Below, in pieces: positions 1-7,846 of a DNA stretch of 64,000 nucleotides. The stretch is taken from NCBI GenBank assembly GCA_017517305.1, contig JAFWZV010000019.1, positions 1 through 64,000 of the forward strand. The letters are read 5' to 3'. Position 1 is the first letter of the stretch, and the number at the start of each line of letters is the position of its first letter. The stretch is from Lachnospiraceae bacterium. GTDB lineage: Bacteria > Bacillota > Clostridia > Lachnospirales > Lachnospiraceae. The notes beneath the pieces were generated by a model that saw only the letters and a list, made by a program, of their open reading frames with translations, had not been told where the DNA came from and ran no database searches. Both the position numbers and the translations under genes were made by a program.

Positions 1-250
1 CCCGCGTGAAGCAAAAATAAGAGATGGCGCGGGTATGGAGTATAGTTGTGAGAGCCGTATACCCGCGTGAAGCAAAAATAAGAGATGGCGCGGGTATGGA
101 GTATAGTTGTGAGAGCCGTATACCCGCGTGAAGCAAAAATAAGAGATAGCGTGGGTATGGAGTATAGTCGTGAGAGCCGTATACCCGCGTGAAGCAAAAA
201 TAAGAGATGGCGCGGGTATGGAGTGTATGCGTGAGAACCGTATACCCGCG
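1..250. repeat. 61-bp tandem repeat, four copies, hairpin-forming
   Basis: Four head-to-tail copies with an exact 61-bp period start at 1, 62, 123 and 184, followed by a broken fifth start (CCCGCGG) at 245. Each unit has CCCGCG paired with CGCGGG about 20 nt later, and a second pairing of CGCGGGTAT with ATACCCGCG of the next unit, so alternative hairpins are possible. Copy 3 changes CGCGGG to CGTGGG, which keeps pairing through a G-T wobble. The array touches the window start and may extend upstream. From 251 to the tRNA at 370 I see no gene and no convincing promoter. Confidence 0.9.
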
Positions 251-369
251 GAAAAGAAAAACGAGTTTGGGGAGGTTTACACAGATTGGAGATTGTGATA
301 AAATTCCCTAGTGAAATCAGGTGTAACTTATTATAGCAATATGATAAAGATTCTCCTAAAAAAACACAA

Positions 370-457
370 GGAGACGTATCGAAGTGGTCATAACGGGGCT
401 GACTCGAAATCAGTTAGCCGGGCAACCGGCACGGGGGTTCGAATCCCCCCGTCTCCG
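370..457 (+). tRNA. tRNA-Ser (anticodon CGA)
   Basis: The acceptor stem GGAGACG (370-376) pairs with CGTCTCC (450-456), followed by discriminator G457. The anticodon loop CTCGAAA gives anticodon CGA at 405-407. The long variable arm GCCGG-GCAA-CCGGC marks a class II tRNA of the serine type, and the T loop is GTTCGAATC. No CCA is encoded. The gene reads UCG serine codons. An 83-codon open frame running through it is accidental. Confidence 0.95.
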
Positions 458-467
458 CTGAAAGATG

Positions 468-492
468 AGTGGTGGGAATCCACCACTTTTTT
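468..492 (+). terminator. Rho-independent terminator of the tRNA gene
   Basis: AGTGGTGG pairs with CCACCACT around a GAAT tetraloop and is followed directly by a run of T. It lies 10 nt after the tRNA 3' end. Confidence 0.9.
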
Positions 493-527
493 CATACACA
501 GTTTTCTAAATATGTTTAAATTCCTAG

Positions 528-555
528 TTGCCACATCAAGAAAAATGGCTATACT
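528..555 (+). promoter_or_regulatory. Probable sigma-A promoter for lrgAB
   Basis: TTGCCA (528-533), a 16-bp spacer and TATACT (550-555), placed 36 bp before the lrgA start codon. Confidence 0.55.
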
Positions 556-591
556 AATATGAGGAAAGAAAACTAACTCTACGAGGTAATT

Positions 592-1152
592 ATGAAATAC
601 ATTAAACAGCTAGCAATAATAATAACCATATCCCTTATAGGAGAAATCTTGGCGGAAATACTTCCATTTACCATACCGGCCAGCGTGTATGGCTTATTTG
701 TGATGCTTCTGGCATTGGTAACCAAGGTATTAAAGGTGGAGCAGGTAAAGGAAACCAGCGATTTCCTTATGGACATAATGCCGATAATGTTCGTTCCGGC
801 GTCAGTGGGACTTATGGTTAGCTGGGGACTGTTGAAGGAGATACTTGTGCCAGTGTTAATAGTGTCTGTGTTGGGAACCTTGATAGTAATGATAGTGTCA
901 GGAAAATCAGTAGATATACTTATGGGACTGACTGGGAAGAAAACTGTTGCCACAGATGGGATATCTGTAGACGGAGAAATTATAGATGAAGGCCAGTACG
1001 AAGAAAATGCAATTGCTATGAAGCAGGGTGGCGGTGATGTGGGAAAAGAAACTCCAGAACAGACAGAAAAGATAGCTTCAACTATGAATAGAGAAATTTC
1101 AAAAGATTACCATGTAGATAATGAGATAAAGGAGGGCGGAAACCATGAATAA
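592..1152 (+). CDS. lrgA: LrgA/CidA-family holin-like membrane protein
   Basis: Small membrane protein of the CidA/LrgA family, a holin-like group linked to murein hydrolase control, and in Bacillus and Streptococcus relatives to pyruvate uptake together with LrgB. About four hydrophobic segments fill residues 5-105, with the family-like stretches 'LPFTIPASVYGL' and 'MPIMFVPASVGLM'. A hydrophilic, charged tail of about 70 residues follows. Typical members are 120-150 residues, so the 186-residue length reflects this tail. The start is supported by ACGAGG a few bases upstream. The 3' end overlaps lrgB by 8 bp, indicating translational coupling. Family assignment is firm; the function here is inferred. 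Confidence 0.88.
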   Translation: MKYIKQLAIIITISLIGEILAEILPFTIPASVYGLFVMLLALVTKVLKVEQVKETSDFLMDIMPIMFVPASVGLMVSWGLLKEILVPVLIVSVLGTLIVMIVSGKSVDILMGLTGKKTVATDGISVDGEIIDEGQYEENAIAMKQGGGDVGKETPEQTEKIASTMNREISKDYHVDNEIKEGGNHE

Positions 1153-1852
1153 ACTAGAAGCCCTTATAAACACCATCTCTGCTACTATGTTCTTCGGAGC
1201 AGCGTTAACCCTTGTGTGCTTTTCCATAGGACTTATAGTGCAGAAAAAATTCAAACTAAAAATATTAAACCCTATCATAATCTCTATGACTTTGATAATC
1301 ATAATATTAAATGTAACCGGAATAAGCTACGACACCTATAATAATGGTGCCCAGCTGATATCCATATTCCTAACACCAGCCACAGTATGTCTTGCTGTGC
1401 CTCTCTATGAGAAGCTAAAGCTACTTCGTGACAATTTGCTGGCAGTGATGGGAGGAATCATAGCCGGAGTGGCAGCTAATTTGCTGACTATATGGGGTGT
1501 GTGCGTAGCATTTAACTTAGACAAAACCATCTTCGCAACCATGGCTCCAAAGTCCATAACCACAGCTATAGGAATGGTGCTGTCAGAGGAAACCGGTGGG
1601 GTGGTTAATATAACAGTAGCCATGATAGTAATAACTGGTAATACAGGTTACCTGCTAGCAGAGACTATAATCAGACTATTCAAGATAAAAAGCCCTGTGG
1701 CAAAGGGAATTGCCATAGGAAGCTCAGCTCATGTACTGGGCACCTCTAAGGCGGTGGAGCTAGGAGACGTGGAGGGCGCCATGAGCGGTCTGGCAGTGGC
1801 AGTGGCTGGAATTGTAACGGTTGTTGTGGTGCCGCTTTTGATTGGGGTGTAG
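1145..1852 (+). CDS. lrgB: LrgB-family membrane protein
   Basis: Partner of the preceding LrgA-like protein. It has about eight hydrophobic segments over 235 residues, the usual LrgB length, and the diagnostic region 'MAPKSITTAIGM' (about residues 132-143) followed by 'GSSAHVLGTSKA' near the C-terminus. It overlaps lrgA by 8 bp and has GGAGGGCGG just before its ATG, so the two are co-translated. Known LrgAB/PftAB pairs act in cell-lysis control or pyruvate transport; which applies here cannot be read from the sequence. No lytSR-type regulator gene lies in the window. Confidence 0.9.
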   Translation: MNKLEALINTISATMFFGAALTLVCFSIGLIVQKKFKLKILNPIIISMTLIIIILNVTGISYDTYNNGAQLISIFLTPATVCLAVPLYEKLKLLRDNLLAVMGGIIAGVAANLLTIWGVCVAFNLDKTIFATMAPKSITTAIGMVLSEETGGVVNITVAMIVITGNTGYLLAETIIRLFKIKSPVAKGIAIGSSAHVLGTSKAVELGDVEGAMSGLAVAVAGIVTVVVVPLLIGV

Positions 1853-1892
1853 GGCTATTACTTCGAAAATAAGGAAACTAATCATATTTATA

Positions 1893-1922
1893 GTGACAAA
1901 ATCTCAATTCGTATGCTACAAT
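1893..1922 (+). promoter_or_regulatory. Probable promoter of the polysaccharide locus
   Basis: GTGACA (1893-1898), an 18-bp spacer and an extended -10 TATGCTACAAT ending at 1922. Transcription would begin near 1929, downstream of the first possible ATG at 1913. This argues that translation of the next gene starts at 1958. Confidence 0.55.
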
Positions 1923-1957
1923 TAAATCAGTTAGGAAATGTTGAGGATGAGGCAAAC

Positions 1958-4288
1958 ATGCCAGAATTGTACTCTTACGCACAGCTGTTTCGTGCAAAAA
2001 CCTGGGAGGAGATCATTATGTTGGCTGAAAAAAATGCAACAATTATGAAACAAGAATTCATCTTCCACAGAGTGCGCAAAAGCACTAGAGCAGACAATGA
2101 AATAGTGATACAAGGATATTGTAGCGAAGAATTTATAGAAAACTACGATGTGATTGTAGAATACAAGCAGGGGAACCAGGCACTGAATCTAAAGCAAGAG
2201 ATAATGGTGGGTGGAATGCCTGCTTTTGCTCGTTTGGAAGTAAATGACATAGATATTAACCATATGGTAAGCGTAGCAGTAAAGCTACCTCTTAAGAGGA
2301 TGAATGGTGGATACCTTGAGGTGGTGGCAAAAAGTAAGAGTGATTCTACGACCATAGACATGTGGAGAGGCACTATCAAGGACATAGTGAAGGCATTGAA
2401 GAGGATAAATCTTCAGGTAAATTCTGTAATAGATGATGGAGAAGAGCTAACCATAAAGGGATGGCTGATTGACAATAAGAAGCTTAATCTTATGGCGCTA
2501 AGGGATGGCAGATATGGAGAAGAAATAAATGATGCGGCTATAGAGAGAATTGAGAGACAGGATGTAATAAATCAATTCCCAGAGTATAAAGGTGATGAAA
2601 ATGTTGGCTTTGTAATATACTGTCCAAAGGAAAGTAAAAAGATCTATCTTCAGGTTAGTGATGAGAAGGAACGCACATTAGCTGTTCGAAGAATTCTATG
2701 GTTAGAAGGAGATGCCAATTTAAACCTAGGAACAAAAATCAAGAAAAACTATGTAAAATTCCACGATTATAGACACAATGTGGGAAATGCAGCTACATTT
2801 AGAAAGATAAAGAAGAGAATAAGCTATCTAACACGTTCAACTAAGGTAGATTATGATGCTTGGATAAAGAATAACGTGGGAGATAGGTTGAAGAAGCTTA
2901 AGGAAGAAGCTTGCCAGAAACAAACTCTTCCAGAAGGATATATACTGGTAACAGAGCCAGGGGTGAGACTTACAAGAGATGCCATGTATAGCTTTACCAA
3001 AGCACTGGAGACAGGAAAGTACCAGATAGTTTACTCAGATCATGATGAATACACAAATACTAACGGCAATATATGCTATGAGAATCCAAGCTTTAAGCCG
3101 GATTTTAATCTGGATTTGCTAAGGGGATATAACTACATAGGAGATACATTTGCGATATCCAAGAAATTCTTGGAGGAGAATAATCTGCAAGACAAGCTTA
3201 ACAATCCAGTGGAGAAGCACAGTGTACTGCTTAAGGCCTATGAAAAGGGTGGAAATATAGGGCACATACCTCAGGTGCTGTATCACAGGAATAAGGATAG
3301 AGCCGCCCTTGCAACCTATGATAGAGAAGCAGGTGTAGCTATGCTGCAGGAGCACTATGATAGACTTGGAATAGATGCTAAGGTAGAGTTAATCCCTGAT
3401 ATTGAAAATGTGGAGAAAGCACTTAATACAGGTTATTATAAGACCACATACAAGGTGGCAGGTAATCCTAAGGTGTCAATAGTTATTCCTAACAAAGACC
3501 ATATAGAAGACTTAGATAAGTGCATAGCTTCTATAGATAAATCAGATTACAAAAACTACGAGATAATAGTGGTTGAAAATAATAGCACCGAGGCAAAAAC
3601 CATTGAATACTATAAGACTTTGGAAGAACGAGAGAATACAAAGGTGGTTCGTTGGGAGAAGGAATTTAATTTCTCTGCCATCAACAATTTTGGAGTAAAG
3701 TATGCTTCAGGAGACTATGTATTACTGCTTAACAATGATACAGAAATCATCAATTCTAGCTGTATATCACAGTTGTTGGGTTGTTGCCAGAGACAGGATG
3801 TGGGGGCAGTAGGTGGAAGGCTTTACTATGAGGACGGGACTATTCAGCACGCGGGGGTTATCATAGGACTAGGCGGGATAGCGGGACATATATTCACAGG
3901 TCAAGAGGAGAAAACTCAGGTATATCAGGGAAGAAGCTATGTAGCCTGCGATTATAACGCAGTTACAGCAGCCTGCCTAATGGTAAGACGAGAGGACTAC
4001 CTTAAGGTGGGAGGACTTGATGAGGACTTTAAGGTGGCATTCAACGATATAGATTTCTGCCTAAAGATAAGAGAGTTGGATAAGCTGGTGGTATATAATC
4101 CGGAAGCTACACTCTACCATTACGAATCAAAGTCCAGAGGTTCAGAGGATACACCTGGAAGAATGGACAGATTCCTAGGTGAGATAGAGAGATTTATGGG
4201 CAAATGGCCAGAGTTAATCAATGGAGGAGATCCATACTATAATAGAAACTTGGCATTGGATAGGACAGATTGGGCGATGAAAGTATAA
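1958..4288 (+). CDS. Large GT2-family glycosyltransferase with one intact and one truncated GT-A domain
   Basis: Predicted cytoplasmic or membrane-associated glycosyltransferase for the surface polysaccharide. Residues 1 to about 270 look beta-rich ('IKGWLIDNKKL', 'NVGFVIYC'), a type often seen before GT2 domains in rhamnan and teichuronic-type enzymes. Residues about 300-480 match only the second half of a GT-A domain ('YSDHDEY', 'FKPDFNLDLL'). Residues from V506 form a full GT2 domain: VSIVIPNKD, NND at 592-594, then 'HAGVIIGLGGIAGH'. I chose ATG 1958 because AGGATGAGG lies 7 nt upstream and the promoter would place the alternative ATG at 1913 before the RNA start. It has its own terminator. 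The donor sugar is unknown. Confidence 0.85.
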   Translation: MPELYSYAQLFRAKTWEEIIMLAEKNATIMKQEFIFHRVRKSTRADNEIVIQGYCSEEFIENYDVIVEYKQGNQALNLKQEIMVGGMPAFARLEVNDIDINHMVSVAVKLPLKRMNGGYLEVVAKSKSDSTTIDMWRGTIKDIVKALKRINLQVNSVIDDGEELTIKGWLIDNKKLNLMALRDGRYGEEINDAAIERIERQDVINQFPEYKGDENVGFVIYCPKESKKIYLQVSDEKERTLAVRRILWLEGDANLNLGTKIKKNYVKFHDYRHNVGNAATFRKIKKRISYLTRSTKVDYDAWIKNNVGDRLKKLKEEACQKQTLPEGYILVTEPGVRLTRDAMYSFTKALETGKYQIVYSDHDEYTNTNGNICYENPSFKPDFNLDLLRGYNYIGDTFAISKKFLEENNLQDKLNNPVEKHSVLLKAYEKGGNIGHIPQVLYHRNKDRAALATYDREAGVAMLQEHYDRLGIDAKVELIPDIENVEKALNTGYYKTTYKVAGNPKVSIVIPNKDHIEDLDKCIASIDKSDYKNYEIIVVENNSTEAKTIEYYKTLEERENTKVVRWEKEFNFSAINNFGVKYASGDYVLLLNNDTEIINSSCISQLLGCCQRQDVGAVGGRLYYEDGTIQHAGVIIGLGGIAGHIFTGQEEKTQVYQGRSYVACDYNAVTAACLMVRREDYLKVGGLDEDFKVAFNDIDFCLKIRELDKLVVYNPEATLYHYESKSRGSEDTPGRMDRFLGEIERFMGKWPELINGGDPYYNRNLALDRTDWAMKV

Positions 4289-4289
4289 T

Positions 4290-4341
4290 AAATCTGTGCA
4301 TACTGTGTAATATAGAGACATAGTGTGCACAGATTTTATGT
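4290..4341 (+). terminator. Terminator after the first glycosyltransferase gene
   Basis: AAATCTGTGCATACT (4290-4304) pairs with AGTGTGCACAGATTT (4322-4336) apart from one mismatch and is followed by a T-rich stretch. It separates the 1958 gene from the next transcription unit. Confidence 0.75.
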
Positions 4342-4381
4342 TTTATTGCAAAAACAGTGCATAATCAAGTGTACAGAATAA

Positions 4382-4410
4382 TTGCTTTTTTCAGCATAGT
4401 GTAGTAGAAT
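4382..4410 (+). promoter_or_regulatory. Probable sigma-A promoter upstream of rfbC
   Basis: TTGCTT (4382-4387), a 17-bp spacer and TAGAAT (4405-4410). A start near 4417 gives a leader of about 50 nt to the rfbC ATG at 4468. The next 13 kb of genes are tightly spaced and probably read from here. Confidence 0.6.
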
Positions 4411-4467
4411 AAATATAATTATGTAATGATAATGGAAAAACTGTGTTCATTTGTAGGAGGAAAAGGT

Positions 4468-5043
4468 ATGGCAGTAGAAAAATTTGGCAAAATAACAGTA
4501 GAGACCTGTAACATAGAAGGTCTTAAGGTAATCACTCCATCAGTATTTGGAGATGAGAGAGGATACTTTATGGAGTCTTATAATTACAATGATTTCGCAG
4601 CAGCAGGAATTGACTGTGAATTCGTACAGGACAATCAGTCAAGCTCTAAGAAGGGTGTATTAAGAGGACTTCATTTCCAGATAAATTATCCACAGGACAA
4701 GCTTGTAAGAGTTGTAAGTGGAGAGGTGTTCGATGTAGCAGTAGACCTTAGAGAAGGTTCACCGACCTACGGACAGTGGTATGGTGTACACTTGTCAGCA
4801 GAGAATAAAAAGCAGTTCTTTATACCTAAGAACTTCGCACATGGCTTTATCGTGCTTTCAGAGAGCGCAGAGTTCTGTTATAAGTGTACTGATTTCTATC
4901 ATGCAAATGATGAGGGCGGACTTTACTGGGATGATCCAGAGATTGGTGTAGAGTGGCCATTACCAGAGGGTATGACTAAGGAAGATTTGACTATTTCTGA
5001 TAAGGATCAGAAGTGGAGTGGAATAAAAGAGTTAAAGAAATAA
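4468..5043 (+). CDS. rfbC: dTDP-4-dehydrorhamnose 3,5-epimerase
   Basis: RmlC/RfbC converts dTDP-4-keto-6-deoxyglucose to the L-lyxo epimer in dTDP-L-rhamnose synthesis. The 191-residue length is normal for this cupin enzyme. Family motifs are clear: 'DERGYFMESY' near residue 29, 'VQDNQSSSKKGVLRGLH' with the catalytic-base histidine at about residue 69, 'FIPKNFAHGF', and 'YKCTDFYH' containing the active-site tyrosine region. AGGAGGAAAAGGT precedes ATG 4468; an earlier in-frame ATG at 4426 lacks a ribosome site. It is the only rhamnose gene here: rfbA, rfbB and rfbD homologues are not in the window and must be elsewhere if the pathway is complete. Confidence 0.93.
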   Translation: MAVEKFGKITVETCNIEGLKVITPSVFGDERGYFMESYNYNDFAAAGIDCEFVQDNQSSSKKGVLRGLHFQINYPQDKLVRVVSGEVFDVAVDLREGSPTYGQWYGVHLSAENKKQFFIPKNFAHGFIVLSESAEFCYKCTDFYHANDEGGLYWDDPEIGVEWPLPEGMTKEDLTISDKDQKWSGIKELKK

Positions 5044-5064
5044 TAGTATTTTGAGGGGTTACGT

Positions 5065-6879
5065 ATGACAGATAAAATAAATGTAAGCGTTATATTTGCT
5101 ACTTATAATAGGTCTGATGTAATAGAGGATGTATTAAAAAAGTGGCGAGAAGTGGATAAGAACACAAGATATTCCTACGAGATAATATGCTCAGATGATG
5201 CATCTAGCGATAACACAGTTGAGATAATAGAGAAATTTACAGATCTGCCAATTACTATACTTAGAAACGAACATGGTGGTGCAAGTAGAGCTAGAAATGC
5301 AGCATTAAAGATTGCAAAGGGTGAAATAGTCATATTTACTGGAGATGACATTTTTCCTGACCTAGATTTTGTTAATCATCATTATGAAAACTACCTTAAA
5401 TTTGGCGATAAGATATGTACATTAGGACGTATAGAGTGGCATTCTGATGTTAAGATGAATCATCTTATGTATCATATTACTAATATTGGATGTGAACAGT
5501 TTGGCTTTGCTGGGCTTATTCCTTATGGAATTACAGATTTTAGGCATTTTTATACATCTAATATAAGTGTATCCAAGAAACAGTTGGATAAGTTGGATAA
5601 ACACTTCGACCTGACCTTTGACAGATATGGATTTGAGGATATAGAGTTAGGATATAGACTCCATAAAAATGGTGTAAGAATTTATTACGATCCTGATTTG
5701 TTGGCATATCATCATCATGTATATGCAGATGTAGATAAATTCTGTAATAGACAGATGTCAGCAGGAGACCAGATGGTAGTTTTTGCTAGCATTCATAAAG
5801 AGATAAAAAAGAATCCTATTATGGGAATAGAATTGTTTGAAAAATGCTTGCTTGATTCTGTAGATTGTTACAAGGACAAGGAATCTGTTAGAGGTAAAGA
5901 GATTCTCAAGCATTTCGAGTCAAAGAAGGAAAGAACTAGAGAACTAGAAGAATTAATTGTTAAGAATGATAAAAAGGAATATAGAGCAGAGTGTTCAGCA
6001 CTTTATAGAATGATATTCCAATTCTATATGTATTATGGTTGGGCTCTCAGATTAACAAAGGATAAAGACGTTGATGAGTCTGTAGTTGCTGAGGCAATAT
6101 ACTGCTTTATGTATCCTGGATTTAATCAGCTGTTTAGGCCGATAAATGGTGAAGTGACAGAAGAAAATTCTACAAGGTATGAGCATAGATGCTTTAAGGT
6201 GGTTATTGAAGATAATCTAGAACATGTCAAAGAACTAAGATTAGATCCATTGAATGTAAAATGCAAGGTGACTGATTTTAAGGCAAATGTGTGGAATGAA
6301 AAAGGTGCAAATAAGCAACTAAAGATTAAACTTACAAATGGAGTTAATAAGTCTTTAGATTTTACTAATATTGATGATTCTCAGATGTATTTAACTGGGT
6401 TATCAAACAAGAATAAATACAAAGTAAAAATTGAGATGAATGTATTTCCACAGTTTGACATATCAGAAAAAACTGAGTCGCTTATTGCTGAAGAGTTGGC
6501 ATTTGATAGAGACTATGTTAAGAATATCTATCAGAATCCTAAGCTTAATATCTGTATAGTGGGTGATGATAGGGAATTAATACAGACTAAGGTAGGCGCT
6601 CTTAATCAAATGTTTAATCTTATATACAACAATAATGATGTAATTGTTACAGATGAAATTTGTGAATATGAATTTAGAAGTAATTATGTATACGAGATGA
6701 AGGATACATCTGTATCCTACGAAGACTTACTGATGGTAATAAGAAAGATATATGAGGATAATATTTCAGGTATGAGACTTAGTAATGGAGATGTAATTTA
6801 CATGAATATATTATCTGATGATGAAAAGAAGAAATTAAATGTTTATAACATAACTAACAAGGAGATAAAGAATGTTTAA
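5065..6879 (+). CDS. GT2 glycosyltransferase with C-terminal beta module
   Basis: Residues 1 to about 230 form a GT2 domain: 'VSVIFATYNRSDVIEDVL', 'SDDASSDNT', 'HGGASRARNAAL' and the acidic metal-binding pair in 'FTGDDIFPD'. 'GFEDIELGYRLHKNG' corresponds to the catalytic-base region. Residues about 240-330 are charged and helical. From about 370 there is a beta-rich region with the signature LRLDP (residues 391-395), which recurs in other proteins of this locus. The GT2 call is firm; donor and acceptor are unknown. GAGGGG precedes the ATG, and the 3' end overlaps the next gene by 8 bp. Confidence 0.85.
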   Translation: MTDKINVSVIFATYNRSDVIEDVLKKWREVDKNTRYSYEIICSDDASSDNTVEIIEKFTDLPITILRNEHGGASRARNAALKIAKGEIVIFTGDDIFPDLDFVNHHYENYLKFGDKICTLGRIEWHSDVKMNHLMYHITNIGCEQFGFAGLIPYGITDFRHFYTSNISVSKKQLDKLDKHFDLTFDRYGFEDIELGYRLHKNGVRIYYDPDLLAYHHHVYADVDKFCNRQMSAGDQMVVFASIHKEIKKNPIMGIELFEKCLLDSVDCYKDKESVRGKEILKHFESKKERTRELEELIVKNDKKEYRAECSALYRMIFQFYMYYGWALRLTKDKDVDESVVAEAIYCFMYPGFNQLFRPINGEVTEENSTRYEHRCFKVVIEDNLEHVKELRLDPLNVKCKVTDFKANVWNEKGANKQLKIKLTNGVNKSLDFTNIDDSQMYLTGLSNKNKYKVKIEMNVFPQFDISEKTESLIAEELAFDRDYVKNIYQNPKLNICIVGDDRELIQTKVGALNQMFNLIYNNNDVIVTDEICEYEFRSNYVYEMKDTSVSYEDLLMVIRKIYEDNISGMRLSNGDVIYMNILSDDEKKKLNVYNITNKEIKNV

Positions 6880-7834
6880 TTTATTTAAGAAGGACAAGCC
6901 ATTGCTTTCAGTGGTTATCCCTAGTTATAATCATGAGAAGTTTATAAAACAGGCAATTGATAGTGTTCTAAATCAGACATACAAGAATCTTGAATTAATT
7001 GTAATAGATGATGGGTCAAAGGATTCTTCTATCGACATTATCAAGTCATACAAGGATGATAGACTTACCTTGGTGTGCCAGGAAAATGCAGGAGCACATA
7101 ATGCTATTAATAAAGGACTTAGTATGGCAAAGGGAGAGTATCTAGCTGTATTAAACTCAGATGATATATTCACTAAGGACAGATTCGAGATAATGATAAA
7201 GGAGATGCAGAAGAAACCAGAGGTTGGATTTGCATGTACCTATATTCAGATTATTGATACAGAAGGTAATAAGCTAGGGCTTAAGGAAGGATGGAAGAAT
7301 ATGGAGCCTTGGACAGTACCTCACCCTGAGTTATCATTTAAGGCTACAGATGACTTTAAATTAAACCTTCTTATGACAAATTTTACTTCTACAACCAGTA
7401 ATTTCCTTTTCACAAGGGATTTGTATGAGAAGATAGGTGGAATGAGAAATCTTAGATTTGCTCATGATTGGGACTTTGCTTTAAGAGCAGCAGAGGTAAC
7501 AGAATGTATGATGATAGAAAAACCTCTTATGGAATACAGAGTCCATAGTAGTAATACTATTTCAAGTAACAGAAAGTGGATGTTGTTTGAGATTGCATGG
7601 ATGTGGGCTACAAATTTAGAGAGGTTTTTTAACAGCAAGATATTTAACGAGGATGATATTGATAGTATTGTTAAGATAGCAGAGTCTCTTAATCTTCAGG
7701 GTAATGATAAGATATTCTGGATGATTAAGGTATTTTTAGACGCTCAGAAGGCAAAGGGAGTGGAGAAGCCGGAAGAGGTATTGTTAGATAATGCAGAAAT
7801 AAGAAATAGAATGCTGGAATATGTGGTTGAATAA
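6872..7834 (+). CDS. GT2 family glycosyltransferase
   Basis: A single-domain, 320-residue GT-A enzyme. The N-terminal nucleotide-binding part is 'LSVVIPSYNHEKFIKQ' with 'VIDDGSKDSS'. The metal-binding acidic cluster is 'VLNSDDIF', and 'AHDWDFALRAAE' fits the catalytic-base region. No transmembrane segment is evident. The AAGGAG ribosome site lies inside the end of the preceding gene and the ORFs overlap by 8 bp, so the two are coupled. It probably adds one sugar to the lipid-linked repeat or chain. Specificity cannot be read from the sequence. Confidence 0.87.
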   Translation: MFNLFKKDKPLLSVVIPSYNHEKFIKQAIDSVLNQTYKNLELIVIDDGSKDSSIDIIKSYKDDRLTLVCQENAGAHNAINKGLSMAKGEYLAVLNSDDIFTKDRFEIMIKEMQKKPEVGFACTYIQIIDTEGNKLGLKEGWKNMEPWTVPHPELSFKATDDFKLNLLMTNFTSTTSNFLFTRDLYEKIGGMRNLRFAHDWDFALRAAEVTECMMIEKPLMEYRVHSSNTISSNRKWMLFEIAWMWATNLERFFNSKIFNEDDIDSIVKIAESLNLQGNDKIFWMIKVFLDAQKAKGVEKPEEVLLDNAEIRNRMLEYVVE

Positions 7835-7846
7835 AAGAGGATTACA

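Noticed and set aside
1-250. CRISPR-like array
   Set aside because: The whole 61-bp unit is repeated with no unique spacers, and no cas genes are present.
311-562. 83-codon plus-strand frame
   Set aside because: It runs through the tRNA-Ser gene and its terminator.
1913-1957. Upstream start for the first glycosyltransferase
   Set aside because: The codon lies within the predicted promoter and has no ribosome site.
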